Below, one piece after another: positions 34,301-43,000 of a stretch of 64,000 bases of DNA (within the stretch, counting starts at the first letter, position 1; each line of letters begins with the position of its first letter). The notes beneath the pieces were generated by a model. That model did not search any database. It saw only the letters and a list, made by a program, of their open reading frames with translations, and was not told where the DNA came from. Origin of the DNA: Petrosia ficiformis (Eukaryota; Porifera; Demospongiae; Haplosclerida; Petrosiidae); assembly GCA_947044365.1 (NCBI GenBank), contig OX345636.1:16541115-16605114 (forward strand), given 5' to 3'. Made by a program: the position numbers and the translations under genes.

Positions 34301-37300
34301 GATTTTGGCAGCTTATTGGCTGGAAGAACAGTGGAATTGACAGGTGGATGTGACAGGCCTAGAGAGCAAGTAATTAAAATATTATTAACTATACATTCTT
34401 TCACATAAATGATATTATAGTACTCATGATACATAATATTTTATTCTTAAAATATTAACACAAGTAAAATAATATTTTTTAAAAACAACTGGATAACTTG
34501 CATTTTTTAAAGATGCAATGTAAATCAGATTTCACAGTGATATATCTACTTATAGGTTTCTATTAATCTAAGTGTATTTATTTGAATGATAGTTTTATGT
34601 AATTACACAACAGAACAATAACAAGAATGTGACCCTGATTGCTTATAATAATGAATGTACTCCCAGTGTAGAACTAGTGTTGTGCTAGTTCTTGGGTACT
34701 AGAACTAATATAATTTTAGTTCTGGCCTTTTTATTTTAGTTCTAGTACCAAGAACTAGAATTGGTACTAGAACTAAAAATATATTTTGTTAAGAACTGGA
34801 ATTAGTACCAGCACTAAAAAACTATTTTGTTAAGAACTGGAATTGGTACTAGAACTATTTTGTTAAGAACTTGAATTTGTATTAGAACTAAATCTTCGCA
34901 ACAAAACTTTAATTAGTACAGTAACTAAAACCACTACAGCTAATGTCAGCAATGCCAGTAACTTGGGTCATTTTACATTTTAGGTTATTTCAACCCTTAT
35001 TTGGTTACAGGAGTTTAATGCTGTATTGATAATAAATATTATGCTTCTATACGTATTTAGTAAATTCTCATTTAATTATCTGTGGAGAACAAAGTTACTT
35101 GTTGATAAATTCCACGACTTTGTACTTATAATAACAAATAATACATAGCAAATAGATTTTTTAACACATTTATGTATATATACATAATTATATATATATA
35201 TATATAATATATATATATATATACGCAAATGTTTTAATTTGTTATCTGTTATTTGTTATTATAAGTACAAAGTTATGGAAATGTTTCAACAAATAACATT
35301 GTTCTCCACAGATTACAATAATTTAAATACGTATACAGTGGAACCTCCATTTAACGGACAGTTTGGGGATTTTTACTTTGTTATTTGTTACTTTGTCCTT
35401 TATACAGAGGTGTCCTTTACAAGGAGGTTCTATAGTTCAGGCACTGGTAACGCAAACTTAAGACTTTATAAGACTCAGAATTGTTTCAGAGAAGATGTAT
35501 TAAGAAATCTACAGATGTAAAATTTATTTTTCATCATCACCAGGAAGATATTAACTCTTTACCAACGAAATAAGCGTTTTCGCCAAATTTAATTAAGAAA
35601 TTTTGTGTAGAAGCATAATATTTATTATCAATATAGCATTGAAACTCCTGTAACCAAATAAGGGTTAAAATAACCTGTTCATTTATACAGTGTGGAAGGG
35701 TACTAATTTTAGCATTTTACAACTTGCTTTGATAATGATATCATGCTCAGCCGATGAGTACCAGCAACTGGCACCATAGAACTAGTATTAGGACAATAAT
35801 ACAGAACTATAACTGGAACTAAAATTATCAAAATAAAGGTTCTGGAACTATAACTGGAACTATAAACAACAACAAAAAAGTTCCAGAACTGGAACTGGAA
35901 CTTTTAAAATAAATAGAACTAGAACAACACTATGTAGAACCCTCGCCACAAGTGATCAGGAAACAAGAACAATTACTAAAATAAATAATTGCAGACAATA
36001 CTGGACTAATTAAAATAAATAATTATTATAATTGTTACACTGAGACTATATTATATGTGTGTGTGTTACAATTAGAAAACAGTTTTGTGGCTTCAATCAG
36101 GTGCATGAAATGAAATGAAATAGGCGGAGCTAAAAAGTGATCATCATAGCAGAAAGCTTAGAGCCAGCTCGATGTTGTAGCAGCCACTACTTTAAGTGTA
36201 TTTGATTTCAAGCTGTGATTCGACAGTGATAGGCTTCAAACAAGATGAGTTGCATATACTCCTTTTCTACCAGAAGTCTTCTGAAATTGGTGAAATGGCA
36301 ATCGTGAATTGTAAAAATTGTCATAACTTTATAACTGGAAGGTTTTTAGAAAAAGCCTGTCTTTTATTTTGATCCTCGCATGATTTGAAGTCTGTTGGTA
36401 TCTCTATCCACTGATATTAGTTGTCCAGAAGTTTATTAACAGACAGACAGAAAACCTGATTACAGGCCAGGAATATTACATCAAGAACAAGTTGGACACC
36501 AAGGTCATAGTTGCAACCTCATTCTGAAGTTCATTGAGTTCAGTTCTATTATGATCTCCACTATAATAAATGGCAGCTCAGCTAGCTAGGGTGGGAATTT
36601 TATTATCAAGTAAGTCATGTCAATATGCATGTTGTGCATTGTGGGGGTTCCGCTCATAATTAAAGATGAGTTTAATTAATTGTTATTCTTTTAATTAAAG
36701 GCCTTCATAAATTTTGAGATTATTAATTTTGATTCTTTTGCTGCTATTATGCTCTAAGATTGTTGCTACTATTTATTCTCTTCTATGCTGGTATGATTCC
36801 TTTGTGTGTATTAATAATTCAAATGTTTATGGATTAATCTTGATTATACACAAATTATCACTTAGTATTGTCCCAGTAGTGAACATTTCATGTAGACCTG
36901 TGATCTTAAATAGAGCTTAGTACAAATGATATATGCTTGGCAGCAACTACATCAGCTATAGCAGTGGTTGACAATTCCTGCATAATAATTATTATCTTAA
37001 ATCTATTCACCACTATAAAATTGACATAAAGATCGTTAAATACATGCACCGAAATGTTCAACAAATGTTATCAATGTAGTTAGCTAACTGCTAAATTTGG
37101 TTACTATAACAATAACTAAAACTGTATTTAGATGGGCTAAAATAAAGTTTTTACTTATACTTTGAAAATAGCATAATACATTTTAACCTAGTACTACACA
37201 CACTTGCTTATTATTATACCTGTACATGTGATGTTGACTCCCTTATCAGTAGCAATCTTCATAGCAGAAGTCATATAAAAAGTAGCGATAGCATCACATA

Positions 37301-37607
37301 AGATTTTCCAGGTTGGTAAGGGCTGTTCTGGACATTCCCTCTTTAACCACGATGCCAGCATTGCAGACATACAACTTTTAACACTAGTGGTGTTATTTGC
37401 TGCAATAATATCAATGGTGGTTTCCTTGATCCCAAGTTGACCTCCAATCTTCTTCCACTCAGCACTGAATTGCTCACAAGTCTGATCCACCTCATTAAAA
37501 TCATCAATACCTTTTATATTAAAATTTAATATGTAAATATATTGAAATATCATACACAGACTATATAGTTAATACTGACTTAGTACATGATCTCTCGATG
37601 ATGCCAT
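24265..37607 (-). CDS. Death domain - novel region - tandem MATH protein (six exons, 738 aa)
   Basis: Exons on the minus strand are 37607-37580, 37510-37220, 34358-34300, 29082-28390, 26365-26299 and 25343-24265. All introns are GT..AG, splice phases match at every junction (1,1,0,0,1), and the total is 2217 nt, exactly 739 codons including TAA. The start MASSRDHVLS is the first ATG of the model. Layout: Death domain (residues about 12-100), short Pro-rich linker exon, unrecognised region of about 230 aa (127-357), linker exon, two MATH domains (about 390-560 and 575-738). There is no signal peptide or membrane segment, so the protein is probably cytosolic. Death domains recruit other Death domains and MATH domains bind short receptor or adaptor peptides, so an adaptor role in immune or cell-death signalling is inferred. 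Introns carry a Gypsy element and two MITE-type insertions. Confidence 0.8.
26299..26365 (-). CDS. Small linker exon of the Death-MATH gene
   Basis: 67 nt, phase 0 in and phase 1 out, with acceptor ACTGTATG..CATACAG and donor CAAA|GTGAGA. It encodes FNPQEYCTEEKPLYRSVSMEKQ-type polar sequence with no domain. I placed it because it is the only exon candidate I found that joins the phase-0 donor at 28390 to the phase-1 acceptor at 25343 and has consensus splice sites. Confidence 0.65.
26366..28389. other. Intron of the Death-MATH gene with repeat insertions
   Basis: No coding sequence was recognised. It contains a (TA)n run near 27000, short GCCTATAT tandem repeats (27040-27085), the 428-bp palindromic MITE (27621-28048), and possible outer ends of another element (GAGCTGGAACAGAT at 27427 and its inverse at 28205-28220). 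Confidence 0.6.
27621..28048. mobile_element. 428-bp palindromic MITE (TAGTCT-end family)
   Basis: Almost the whole element is an inverted repeat: arms of about 200 bp flank a centre near 27840. Ends read TAGTCTCGCGAGCC and TAGTCTTGCGAGCT. The flanks ACACCAATT (27612-27620) and ACACCAATG (28049-28057) form a 9-bp TSD with one mismatch, typical of Mutator-like elements. It lies in an intron of the Death-MATH gene. Confidence 0.82.
28390..29082 (-). CDS. 231-aa unrecognised exon of the Death-MATH gene
   Basis: A phase 0-0 exon (acceptor CATACATAG, donor CAAG|GTTAGA) encoding exactly 231 residues. The first half is mostly helical and charged, with YTSLTN and NLQDAIDLINKFNNSIDEFC. The second half alternates strands and helices: VNFVLEWDGDNMTLSDIQ, HVMVKVVN, SFIVICYAP, then VLSVTIGGFVIF. 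I do not recognise a named domain, but the pattern (helical part, then a four-strand alpha/beta part) looks like a folded unit and not a linker. It sits between the Death and MATH modules and may provide oligomerisation or ligand sensing; that is a guess. Confidence 0.75.
29560..29732 (+). repeat. Gypsy 2 5' LTR
   Basis: 173 bp, TG..CA, identical to 33674-33846 by eye. It is unusually short for Gypsy, as in Mag-type elements. Confidence 0.94.
29757..33662 (+). CDS. Gypsy 2 fused Gag-Pol polyprotein, 1301 aa
   Basis: The frame is open from 29703 inside the LTR; I place the start at the ATG at 29757, 24 nt after the LTR (MSTHGKISSF). Domains: Gag (1-190), two CCHC-type knuckles (about 196-236; the first has a CX2CX3HX4C spacing), protease LDTGASVSII (about 301), reverse transcriptase with VYLDDILV (about 580), RNase H (LSCDASPYGLG about 726, NADALSRLP), integrase zinc-binding region (about 950-986), integrase core with D, D, E near 1012, 1067 and 1103, and a GDPVFARNF / GPVSYKV tail. 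Gag and Pol share one frame, so no frameshift is needed. No stop or indel is visible, and it could encode an active element. Confidence 0.95.
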   Translation: MSTHGKISSFNPGHEPWTSYAERLGYYFAANDIVNEAKKKAILLTVCGPTTYQLLKSLLQPISPADKTYSELLDVLSNHFNPTPSPIVQRFKFNSRVRQSGESVATYVAELKLLGEHCGFADRLNEMVRDRLVCGINDPHIQRRLLQESDLTYKRAFEIAQAMEVASRDIHDLQKQSIPTPTVQHLQERRHTKRYTCYRCGGNHTANKCSFLSAECRACGKLGHIAKVCRSKSKKMPKATTGKHKQTSINSVVPNKTPPLTPDPPLHCDGQEAYTLFTLPGKAKPIVLTVKINGSDIPMELDTGASVSIINEQIYRSIFHSTGPLQPTDITLATYTGEALTILGSLNAHVEYQAQSQNLPLLVVQGNGPSLFGRNWLEKIKLDWTSIYSLQESLSVTKLLERHATLFSDKLGALQGPTAQLFINPQARPRYFKARPVPYRLKEKVEMELSRLQELHVIAPVQHADWATPVVPILKKDGTLRLCGDYKVTINQALTPDNYPLPRIEDIFAVLEGGKLFSKLDLSHAYQQIRLHENSKQYTTINTHKGLFEYQRLPFGISTAPSLFQRIMENLLQDLPNVCVYLDDILVSGTSEDHHFQNLDRVLTRLSSVGLTLKHSKCVFASTSVEYLGHIIDSCGLHPSNAKVKAVKEAPAPTTVTELRAFLGLINYYHKFLPNLSTVLAPLHALLRKGAVWTWSKAQDKAFQQVKEVLQSSLLLVHFDSQKPVILSCDASPYGLGAVLAHQMPDGSEKPIAFTSRTLSSAERNYSQLEKEALAIVFSVKRFHQYLYGTHFTLYSDHKPLERLLSESREVPPMASARIQRWSLTLSAYQYTIKHRAGTRMANADALSRLPIPETPQVVPLPGDLSHLVNHLTESIVTASQIKEWTDKDPIISRVRRLIQTGWTISSPSADLAPYYHRHTELSVLDGCLLWGSRVVIPRAGHHIVLNQLHDTHPGISKMKMLARSYVWWPGIDSDIQTKVQTCNVCQYHRPVPCQAPLHPWEFPRQPWTRVHVDHAGPFMGKQFFLLIDAYSKWLEVHIVPSTSSEVTIKKLQEIFASHGIPMQLVSDNGTAFTSHTFQSYMKQHGIKHILTSPYHPSSNGLAERAVQTLKTCLKKLEGSVEARVLRFLSRYRVTPHSTTELSPAELLMGRRLRTSLDLLHPDTSCRVADKQNQGITNKQLRTFSIGDPVFARNFYGSSKWIPATVVKITGPVSYKVKTASNIVLRRHVDQLRFRYSNSSSTSNEPPLDHDDWPIPTSPTPTSTHITDSQTLPQPNAPVVPTLRRSSRVRNPVIRFSPHLN
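33674..33846 (+). repeat. Gypsy 2 3' LTR
   Basis: 173 bp, the same as the 5' LTR. The short purine stretch GTGGGAGAG (33664-33672) directly before it is the probable polypurine tract. Confidence 0.94.
34300..34358 (-). CDS. 59-nt Pro-rich linker exon of the Death-MATH gene
   Basis: Acceptor TTGCTCTCTAG, donor TCG|GTAATG. It enters in phase 1 and leaves in phase 0, joining the Death exon and the 231-aa exon in frame. It encodes LSHPPVNSTVLPANKLPKS, a flexible linker. Confidence 0.68.
34675..35932. mobile_element. 1.26-kb hAT-like foldback element
   Basis: Ends TAGTGTTGTGCTAGTTCT (34675) and AGAACTAGAACAACACTA (to 35932) are inverted repeats, and TGTAGAAC flanks both sides (34667-34674 and 35933-35940), a perfect 8-bp TSD. 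Inside, TAGTTCTAGTACC-type repeats and longer arms (about 34975-35110 versus 35530-35680 and 35240-35330) make much of it palindromic around a (TA)n core near 35200. The right arm has an extra segment (about 35336-35450). It is noncoding and lies in an intron of the Death-MATH gene. Confidence 0.8.
35941..37219. other. Intron sequence of the Death-MATH gene; no exon seen
   Basis: It includes a copy of a dispersed repeat (about 36160-36480) that shares AAAATTGTCATAACTTTA and nearby blocks with 54270-54500. The open frame at 36714-36920 is AT-driven and I do not call it. Confidence 0.55.
37220..37510 (-). CDS. Death domain exon
   Basis: A 291-nt exon, phase 1 at both ends (donor ACAG|GTATAA), encoding 97 residues. 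The fold pattern of six helices is visible: EQFSAEWKKIGGQLGI, TTIDIIAANN, VKSCMSAMLASWLKREC, then LPTWKILCDAIATF. The W-K-x-IG-x-LGI, CM-x2-ML-x2-WL and TW-x-x-L-x-x-AI positions are the usual core of animal Death domains. Symmetric phase 1 introns around a signalling domain favour exon shuffling. The acceptor at 37511-37512 (ATATAAAAG) has a weak pyrimidine tract, the least certain splice site in this exon. Confidence 0.82.
37580..37607 (-). CDS. First coding exon of the Death-MATH gene
   Basis: 28 nt: MASSRDHVL plus one base, donor CTAA|GTCAGT. Phase 1 matches the Death exon acceptor. The start context AAGATGG is a good Kozak match. Confidence 0.65.
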
Positions 37608-37674
37608 CTTTAGTATCCTTCCTAGCAGCCACACCCTTGATAAGTCAGCCATGCGCCAGCTCCCTGCCCACCCG

Positions 37675-37745
37675 GTCCGGAAACTCTTCTCAGATTCGGG
37701 ATTCGGGATCCGGGATCCGGGATCCGGGATCAGGTACCCGGGTGA
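37675..37745. promoter_or_regulatory. GC-rich GATYCGG heptamer repeats upstream of the Death-MATH gene
   Basis: At least six tandem GATTCGG / GATCCGG heptamers followed by GATCAGGTACCCGGG lie 70-140 bp upstream of the Death-MATH start codon. They are sharply GC-rich in an AT-rich region. A plus-strand open frame begins nearby at 37786, so this could be a shared promoter region; no direct evidence of promoter activity exists. Confidence 0.4.
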
Positions 37746-37785
37746 AACGTACTCGAGTAAGTTTTAGTCAGAGGTCACGCCCTTA

Positions 37786-37974
37786 TTGAACGCCCTCAAA
37801 TTACTGTACTCCATAATCGGAGCATTACCCAAACCCACGTGTAATGGAAAACCAGTACATTTCTCTAGAAACGTAAAAGAATTGATATCTCTTTATGAAA
37901 GTGGAATAAAAGGAATTAGAGAGCAATATAAAACGTTAATTGAATTGGCAGCTCAAAGAACAGAGCAAATCTAA
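37786..37974 (+). CDS. Hypothetical exon, 62 codons
   Basis: An open frame without an ATG at its start encodes a soluble, mixed-charge peptide (ALPKPTCNGKPVHFSRNVKE, then LISLYESGIKGIREQYKTLI). It is richer in GC and less repetitive than its surroundings, which favours coding. It ends at TAA directly before a GTAATG. I do not recognise the family. It may be an exon of a plus-strand gene divergent from the Death-MATH gene, or a relic. Bases 37975-38700 after it show nothing I can name. Confidence 0.3.
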   Translation: MNALKLLYSIIGALPKPTCNGKPVHFSRNVKELISLYESGIKGIREQYKTLIELAAQRTEQI

Positions 37975-38706
37975 GGTAATGATTAGTGTAAAGAATTTAA
38001 CTTACTCTCTGTGGTTACGAGTAACAAGATTTTGTCATCTAAATGACCTAGAAATGAGTATTTAACCTGAAAATTCATTTTGCAACACATTAGGTCTGAT
38101 TTCACAAGTCAGGTCAAATCTATACCTAAAAATATGTTTAGAAACCCTTTACCTTCCTTTTATTTTAAAATAGTTACTAGCAGACTGCTTCCATACTTTC
38201 AACAGGAATTCAAGAATGTTGATTGGTTAGAGCCTTCTGTTTTTAAATAACTATCTCGCTATAGAGCACAGAAGGCCCATTACTCTGCTTGTTTCTATAT
38301 CTCAATAGAAATTCATGCACAAATTCAAAGCATCAATGGGAGTATCCTAAGGCAGCTGATGTCATCCACAGGGACAATGTTAAACGGATGGCCCAAAATA
38401 TAATGCATTATTCTTTCTAACCCATGCACTATTACCATATAATAATTCTGGTGTTGTACTGAAATTTAATATCGAATACTTTCTATACGTATATATACTC
38501 TTTCTTTTTTGAACATAACTTCATATTCCACAAAAGCATCATATATTTGAATCTATACTTTGTGTATCCATACAAATCCAAAGCAGTGTTTATAAAACTA
38601 GAGTTTTTAACTTCCTTTTCTGGAAAGAAAAGTTGTCCAGAAAGCCTTAGGTGTCACCCTCACACATGCTCACATGTATATATAACAATTTTTTTGTGAG
38701 CTAGCA

Positions 38707-39012
38707 TGCTTGTTTAAAATTGTTGATCCGGGTGATCCGTTTTTTTACACTGTCCCCAGCTTCAAATGTCTAGCCCTGTTCTCAAACGGCAAAATTTATC
38801 TCTCAAGAAACGAAAAAGCACTACAAAATTTGGTGAAAAAAGAGTGTGAAACAGAAGAAGTCGATGACGACCTACCTGCCACTCAACAATTTGTAAGCCC
38901 ACAGAAGTCATTAGCCAATTACCATCCTGATGAAGCATGCCCGGATGATGTTTTGTTGAGCGATAGTTCCTCTGATCTTTCGTTATTATGGCCCGTAGGG
39001 CCATCCCTATGA
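38707..39012 (+). CDS. Hypothetical C-terminal exon, about 100 codons
   Basis: The open frame is preceded by a possible acceptor (GTGAGCTAG at 38697-38705), so the protein probably begins in an upstream exon. It encodes FKIVDPGDPFFYTVPSFKCL, then an acidic tail (KECETEEVDDDLPATQQ, DDVLLSDSSSDLSLLWP). The end overlaps the dispersed unit GGCCCGTAGGGCC at 38980. No known domain is seen. It could be a transposon-borne exon, because a related unit also borders a coding exon at 61.8-61.9 kb. Confidence 0.3.
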   Translation, partial: CLFKIVDPGDPFFYTVPSFKCLALFSNGKIYLSRNEKALQNLVKKECETEEVDDDLPATQQFVSPQKSLANYHPDEACPDDVLLSDSSSDLSLLWPVGPSL

Positions 39013-39140
39013 TTACTTTCCCACGGGTTCGAACTATATATATATATATATTTATATTTATATGTTTGTGTCACTTACGCGAGTATGCGTTGTATACGTA
39101 GTTAAGGAAGTTACATCATTCCCTTTTTTCTCTATATATC
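38980..39140 (+). repeat. Dispersed ~150-bp unit, copy 1
   Basis: It contains GGCCCGTAGGGCCATCCC, CTTTCCCACGGGTTCGA, ACTTACGCGAGTATGCGTTG and AAGGAAGTTACATCATTCCC. Other copies are at 51612-51712 (internally deleted) and 61785-61925. Bases 39141-39640 after it hold no gene. Confidence 0.65.
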
Positions 39141-39684
39141 TTGTTTTTTTGATTTTTATTTACATGGTTGTTGATTGTTTGTATCAAGTGATTTAGCTTC
39201 AATGATGATATGAGTTTGGAAAAAATTGCTACTTGTGTTCATTGTAAAATTTCATTGATTTCAAGAAAGGAATGTTTGATAATTTTTTGATTGAAAAAAA
39301 TTGTAGCATGTTTGTGGCCGAGTTGTATCACACGAATTATATTATTGATCAGTTGTGGGCAGATTATAAAATGCTTGTGGGCCTAGAGGTGTATATAGGT
39401 GAATTTACATCCTGCACAGTGTCATAGTAAAGACACCACGCGGGATGTAAATTCCTGACACAAGATATACTTAAATCACTTGCTAAGATTCATCCATGCA
39501 TATGTACACATCTTACTTCATATATTCTTAATAAGATAATTATTATATTTGTGGCAAGTATTTTCTAATTTAAATTAAAATTTGAAAAAAGAGGAATAAC
39601 AAGGTTATTTTATGTATACAATTATAATATTATAATTACAGTGTAGAGTAGCACTGAACTAAACTAACAGGTATATATACTACA

Positions 39685-40010
39685 CATTTAACTGAATTCC
39701 CAGTTTATCTCTGATTGACTCTTGTATAGATCTCTTGATCTTGTTATATGCATCGACATATGGACCACGTATTTCATAAAAAGCATCAAAGAATTTTGTA
39801 CAATATTCCTCAATCTCTTCTGGTTCATCTTTGAATACAAAACCAGATAAGTAACAGTTAATAATTTTATCACTAGTCTGGTAGGATTTGTCTGAGCATC
39901 ACGTGTTATTATAACAGCTTCTAATAGTTCATCAGCAACAGTTTTCAATGAACTCTTAAATAATCAACTGAGTTTAGCATGATTCTTCTCCATTACTACA
40001 TTTTATAAGT
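39685..40010 (-). pseudogene. C-terminal exon remnant (duplicate block B)
   Basis: The better preserved partner of 2573-2960. Read on the minus strand: SSLKTVADELLEAVIITRDA, then after a one-base frame change YQTSDKIINCYLSGFVFKDE, EEIEEYCTKFFDAFYEIRG and QESIRDKLGIQLNV followed by TAG-rich sequence. Only one frameshift separates the two parts. No named family is recognised; it appears to be the last exon of the same gene type that has Death-like exons upstream (44150-44760). Confidence 0.55.
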
Positions 40011-40099
40011 TGACTAGTATCAACACGAGATCTATCAGTACCTGTGTAAATATAAGTATATAAATTCTACATAATTATAATTACATATAATTATACAAT

Positions 40100-43000
40100 T
40101 ATTTTTTATATTATGTTCGAGTACAGCCAACTCTACTATAACTGGGCTGAAGTGAAGCTGAACCTAGTTCGAGTACAGAGTTAGCTGTACTTTAACAAAC
40201 TCTTCGTTTCTCTTTCAATGCCTCAAAAGTAAATCATTGCCAATGAATGAAACTTTTATGGTTTAAAATAACTTGTTTACATTATTTTGAGAACAACATT
40301 CAGAGCCAATTAGATTGACTTAATTATGGAAACCATAGTGCTCAACCTAACAATTAGTCTGGCGTAGCCACACCCTTCGCTTGGAGGAGGAAGGTTCTGG
40401 TCTGTTTAGCATATAGTAGTTGTGCAATGTTACCGAAAAAAGGTTTACCCAATCAGATTGCATAGCATGCAATTAATAACATTCCACGCCCGTGACGTCA
40501 CGTAAAGATCAATGGAGTACAGTAAAGAGCTAGTGGAGATATCCTGTAAAATGGTAGCTAGTTCTCTTGGCTACACAAGTTTAAATGCTGAACAGTTAAA
40601 AGTGTTATAAAATTTCATAGCTGGAAATGACGTTTTTTGCTGCCTTGCCTACTGGATAAGGGAAAAGTCTTTGTTATGCTTGCCTTCCTGATGTATTTGA
40701 CCTGTTACTTTCAACCAGCAACTCAGTAGTTGCAGTAATAACACCTTTGACTGTGATCATTGAGCACCTGACTCGAGCATCAATCAAATCTTCTTCACAA
40801 CCCAAACACAGCATTTTGATCCACGTGTTTAATTATTGTTTACGTGTTATATTAACTATGACATAATGCAACATTCCTCTGGCACAACTTTCCATGCGAG
40901 GGTCGGGCTACGCCAGACTACCTAACAATATGAGTCCAGGTATGGATCAATAATCTTTCCATGGGCATTTAGATATCATTAAACAATGCAAATAATTGTA
41001 ACACGTGGAAGTGTACTGCATGTTGTTCCCAATTATCACAGTATACATTTAGTACAGTACGTGAAAATCTTATGTACATGAATAATAACAGTGCTGGTAG
41101 GTGACCCTAGTTTAATACGACATTTAATAATCTTGCTAATACATGTATAGTCTATTTAGTATTGTAAATTCCTTTCATTATTTATTGCTTTACATACCAA
41201 TTTAGGTTTTTTGGATGGAAGAGGAGGGGGTACATCAACTTGTGTATGTGACTCATCTAAATTGCATGAGAAATAAAATGATTATCATAACTAAAATTCT
41301 ACATTCATGAACCAGGAGTGCATGAATGGAAGGAGCATTTATCAGCTATATAAATTCTGTGTCAACTTTTGTCGAATGAACTCACTTACATTCATAAAAT
41401 TCTAGGCGTAAACAAACATGCCAGTGGCTGCAAAATGCTGTTAAAGAAAAAACAAGATAAACAGTGCTGGAAGAATTAAAGTGAAGTGTACAGATGTGGA
41501 GCACCATGTTCATTTGTTTGTCTGTTAATTAGTTAGCTTTTTTGGGGGATGAATTTTTTTATTGCCGTAAGTTCCTTAATTGACACAATTACAACTGTAT
41601 TAACCAAACACTGCTTCGGAATATTTTGTAGACGTTTGAAGACAGTACTGCTTCTGCCATCAACAATCTTGTTTTATAGCTTGTAGACAACCATATTTTC
41701 ACTTGTCTCATTGTGGAAGGAAGCTAGAAATGTCAAACTAGCCATCCTTACCAGGGGCGTGAGCTGACTGCAGGACATTTTGGCCTATATTCAACACCCT
41801 TGTCATGCTCCCTATATACATTGTATATACAGCTCGGCTTCAATTTACCGAACATTCACTAGATTTATCAGACAATCTCCTGCATGACTGGCTGTTTCCA
41901 CACCTCTGATCTATACTGGATTTAGAACAACTTTTCCCTTATAATTGTGCCACAGACTCAGCCAAGTTGCACCACATCGTCAGCCACTTAGCACCGCCGC
42001 CTTGTTTACTTTATGATTGTCTATATATGGGCATTCTGTGCTATTCGTTTGACAATGGTTCACACAGTATCAGAGAGTATGGTAGTACTCACTATGTAGG
42101 AAACGCAAGGAAAAAAATGGTCTCCCATCAGTGTTTTTGATAAGCTCATAATGGCGCACCATTGGCCCAAAGAGTTTCTTATTTGGCACTGCACGGTTCT
42201 CACTTTGGGCCAGTGACGCAGTTAGTTATGATTATATTCTCACTAACAGCATTAACTCTTTGGTAACTGGCTCAAGATGTATTCCCAATGGCACACACAC
42301 TAACCATTTTTGAGCCATTTTGGCCCATGCTTCAAAACCAATCAAAAACTCTGTCTCATACATTTCAATTGCAAGTGATGAGCTGAAATCTCTGCTAATA
42401 TATAGAGATAGTTCATACATACCTTTTGATGTCTACTGTTTTTATGACTAACAACATCATCTGGGATCTGCTTTAGGGTAGAAAACAGGTGCATTGCAAA
42501 ATCCAGTGTCAAAATCTTCATCATAATTATTATTATTATTATTATTTTCCAGACAAATCATTTTTTTGTTTATTGAACTATCACAATGATTCTAGCACCT
42601 TTCCAATAGCATTCATACTAATTGTCTACAAGTATCGAGATTATATATGCAGGTACTATGAGTCTCAACAACTGCAGAAAAGTGTATTCATTAATTACAC
42701 GTGTATTTGTGTGTCTGCAAAACATGAAAGGTGTTATGGAGTTGCTCTGTGAAAGGAAAGTGCTGGTCAAAATCATAGTAGTAATTAGTGCGAGCAAAAG
42801 CATTTTTGTATTGATATTTTAGTGAAACCATTGTGTACTGATAATATAATTTCGTTTGAGCCACCAATGTTTTTAGTTTTCCCAGAAATTGCCAAACAGA
42901 CAGACAGACAGACACACACACACACACACAGACACACAATATGATTACCATACCCTTTCGCCTGCCTACGCTTCGCAGTGAGGGTAATGATAGACAGGCC

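Noticed and set aside
36714..36920. 68-codon hydrophobic frame resembling a membrane peptide
   Set aside because: Lies in AT-rich intron sequence of the Death-MATH gene; hydrophobicity follows from T-rich codons.
39025..39035. GGTTCGAAC as a tRNA B-box / tRNA-derived SINE
   Set aside because: No matching A-box or cloverleaf could be drawn upstream in any of the three copies.
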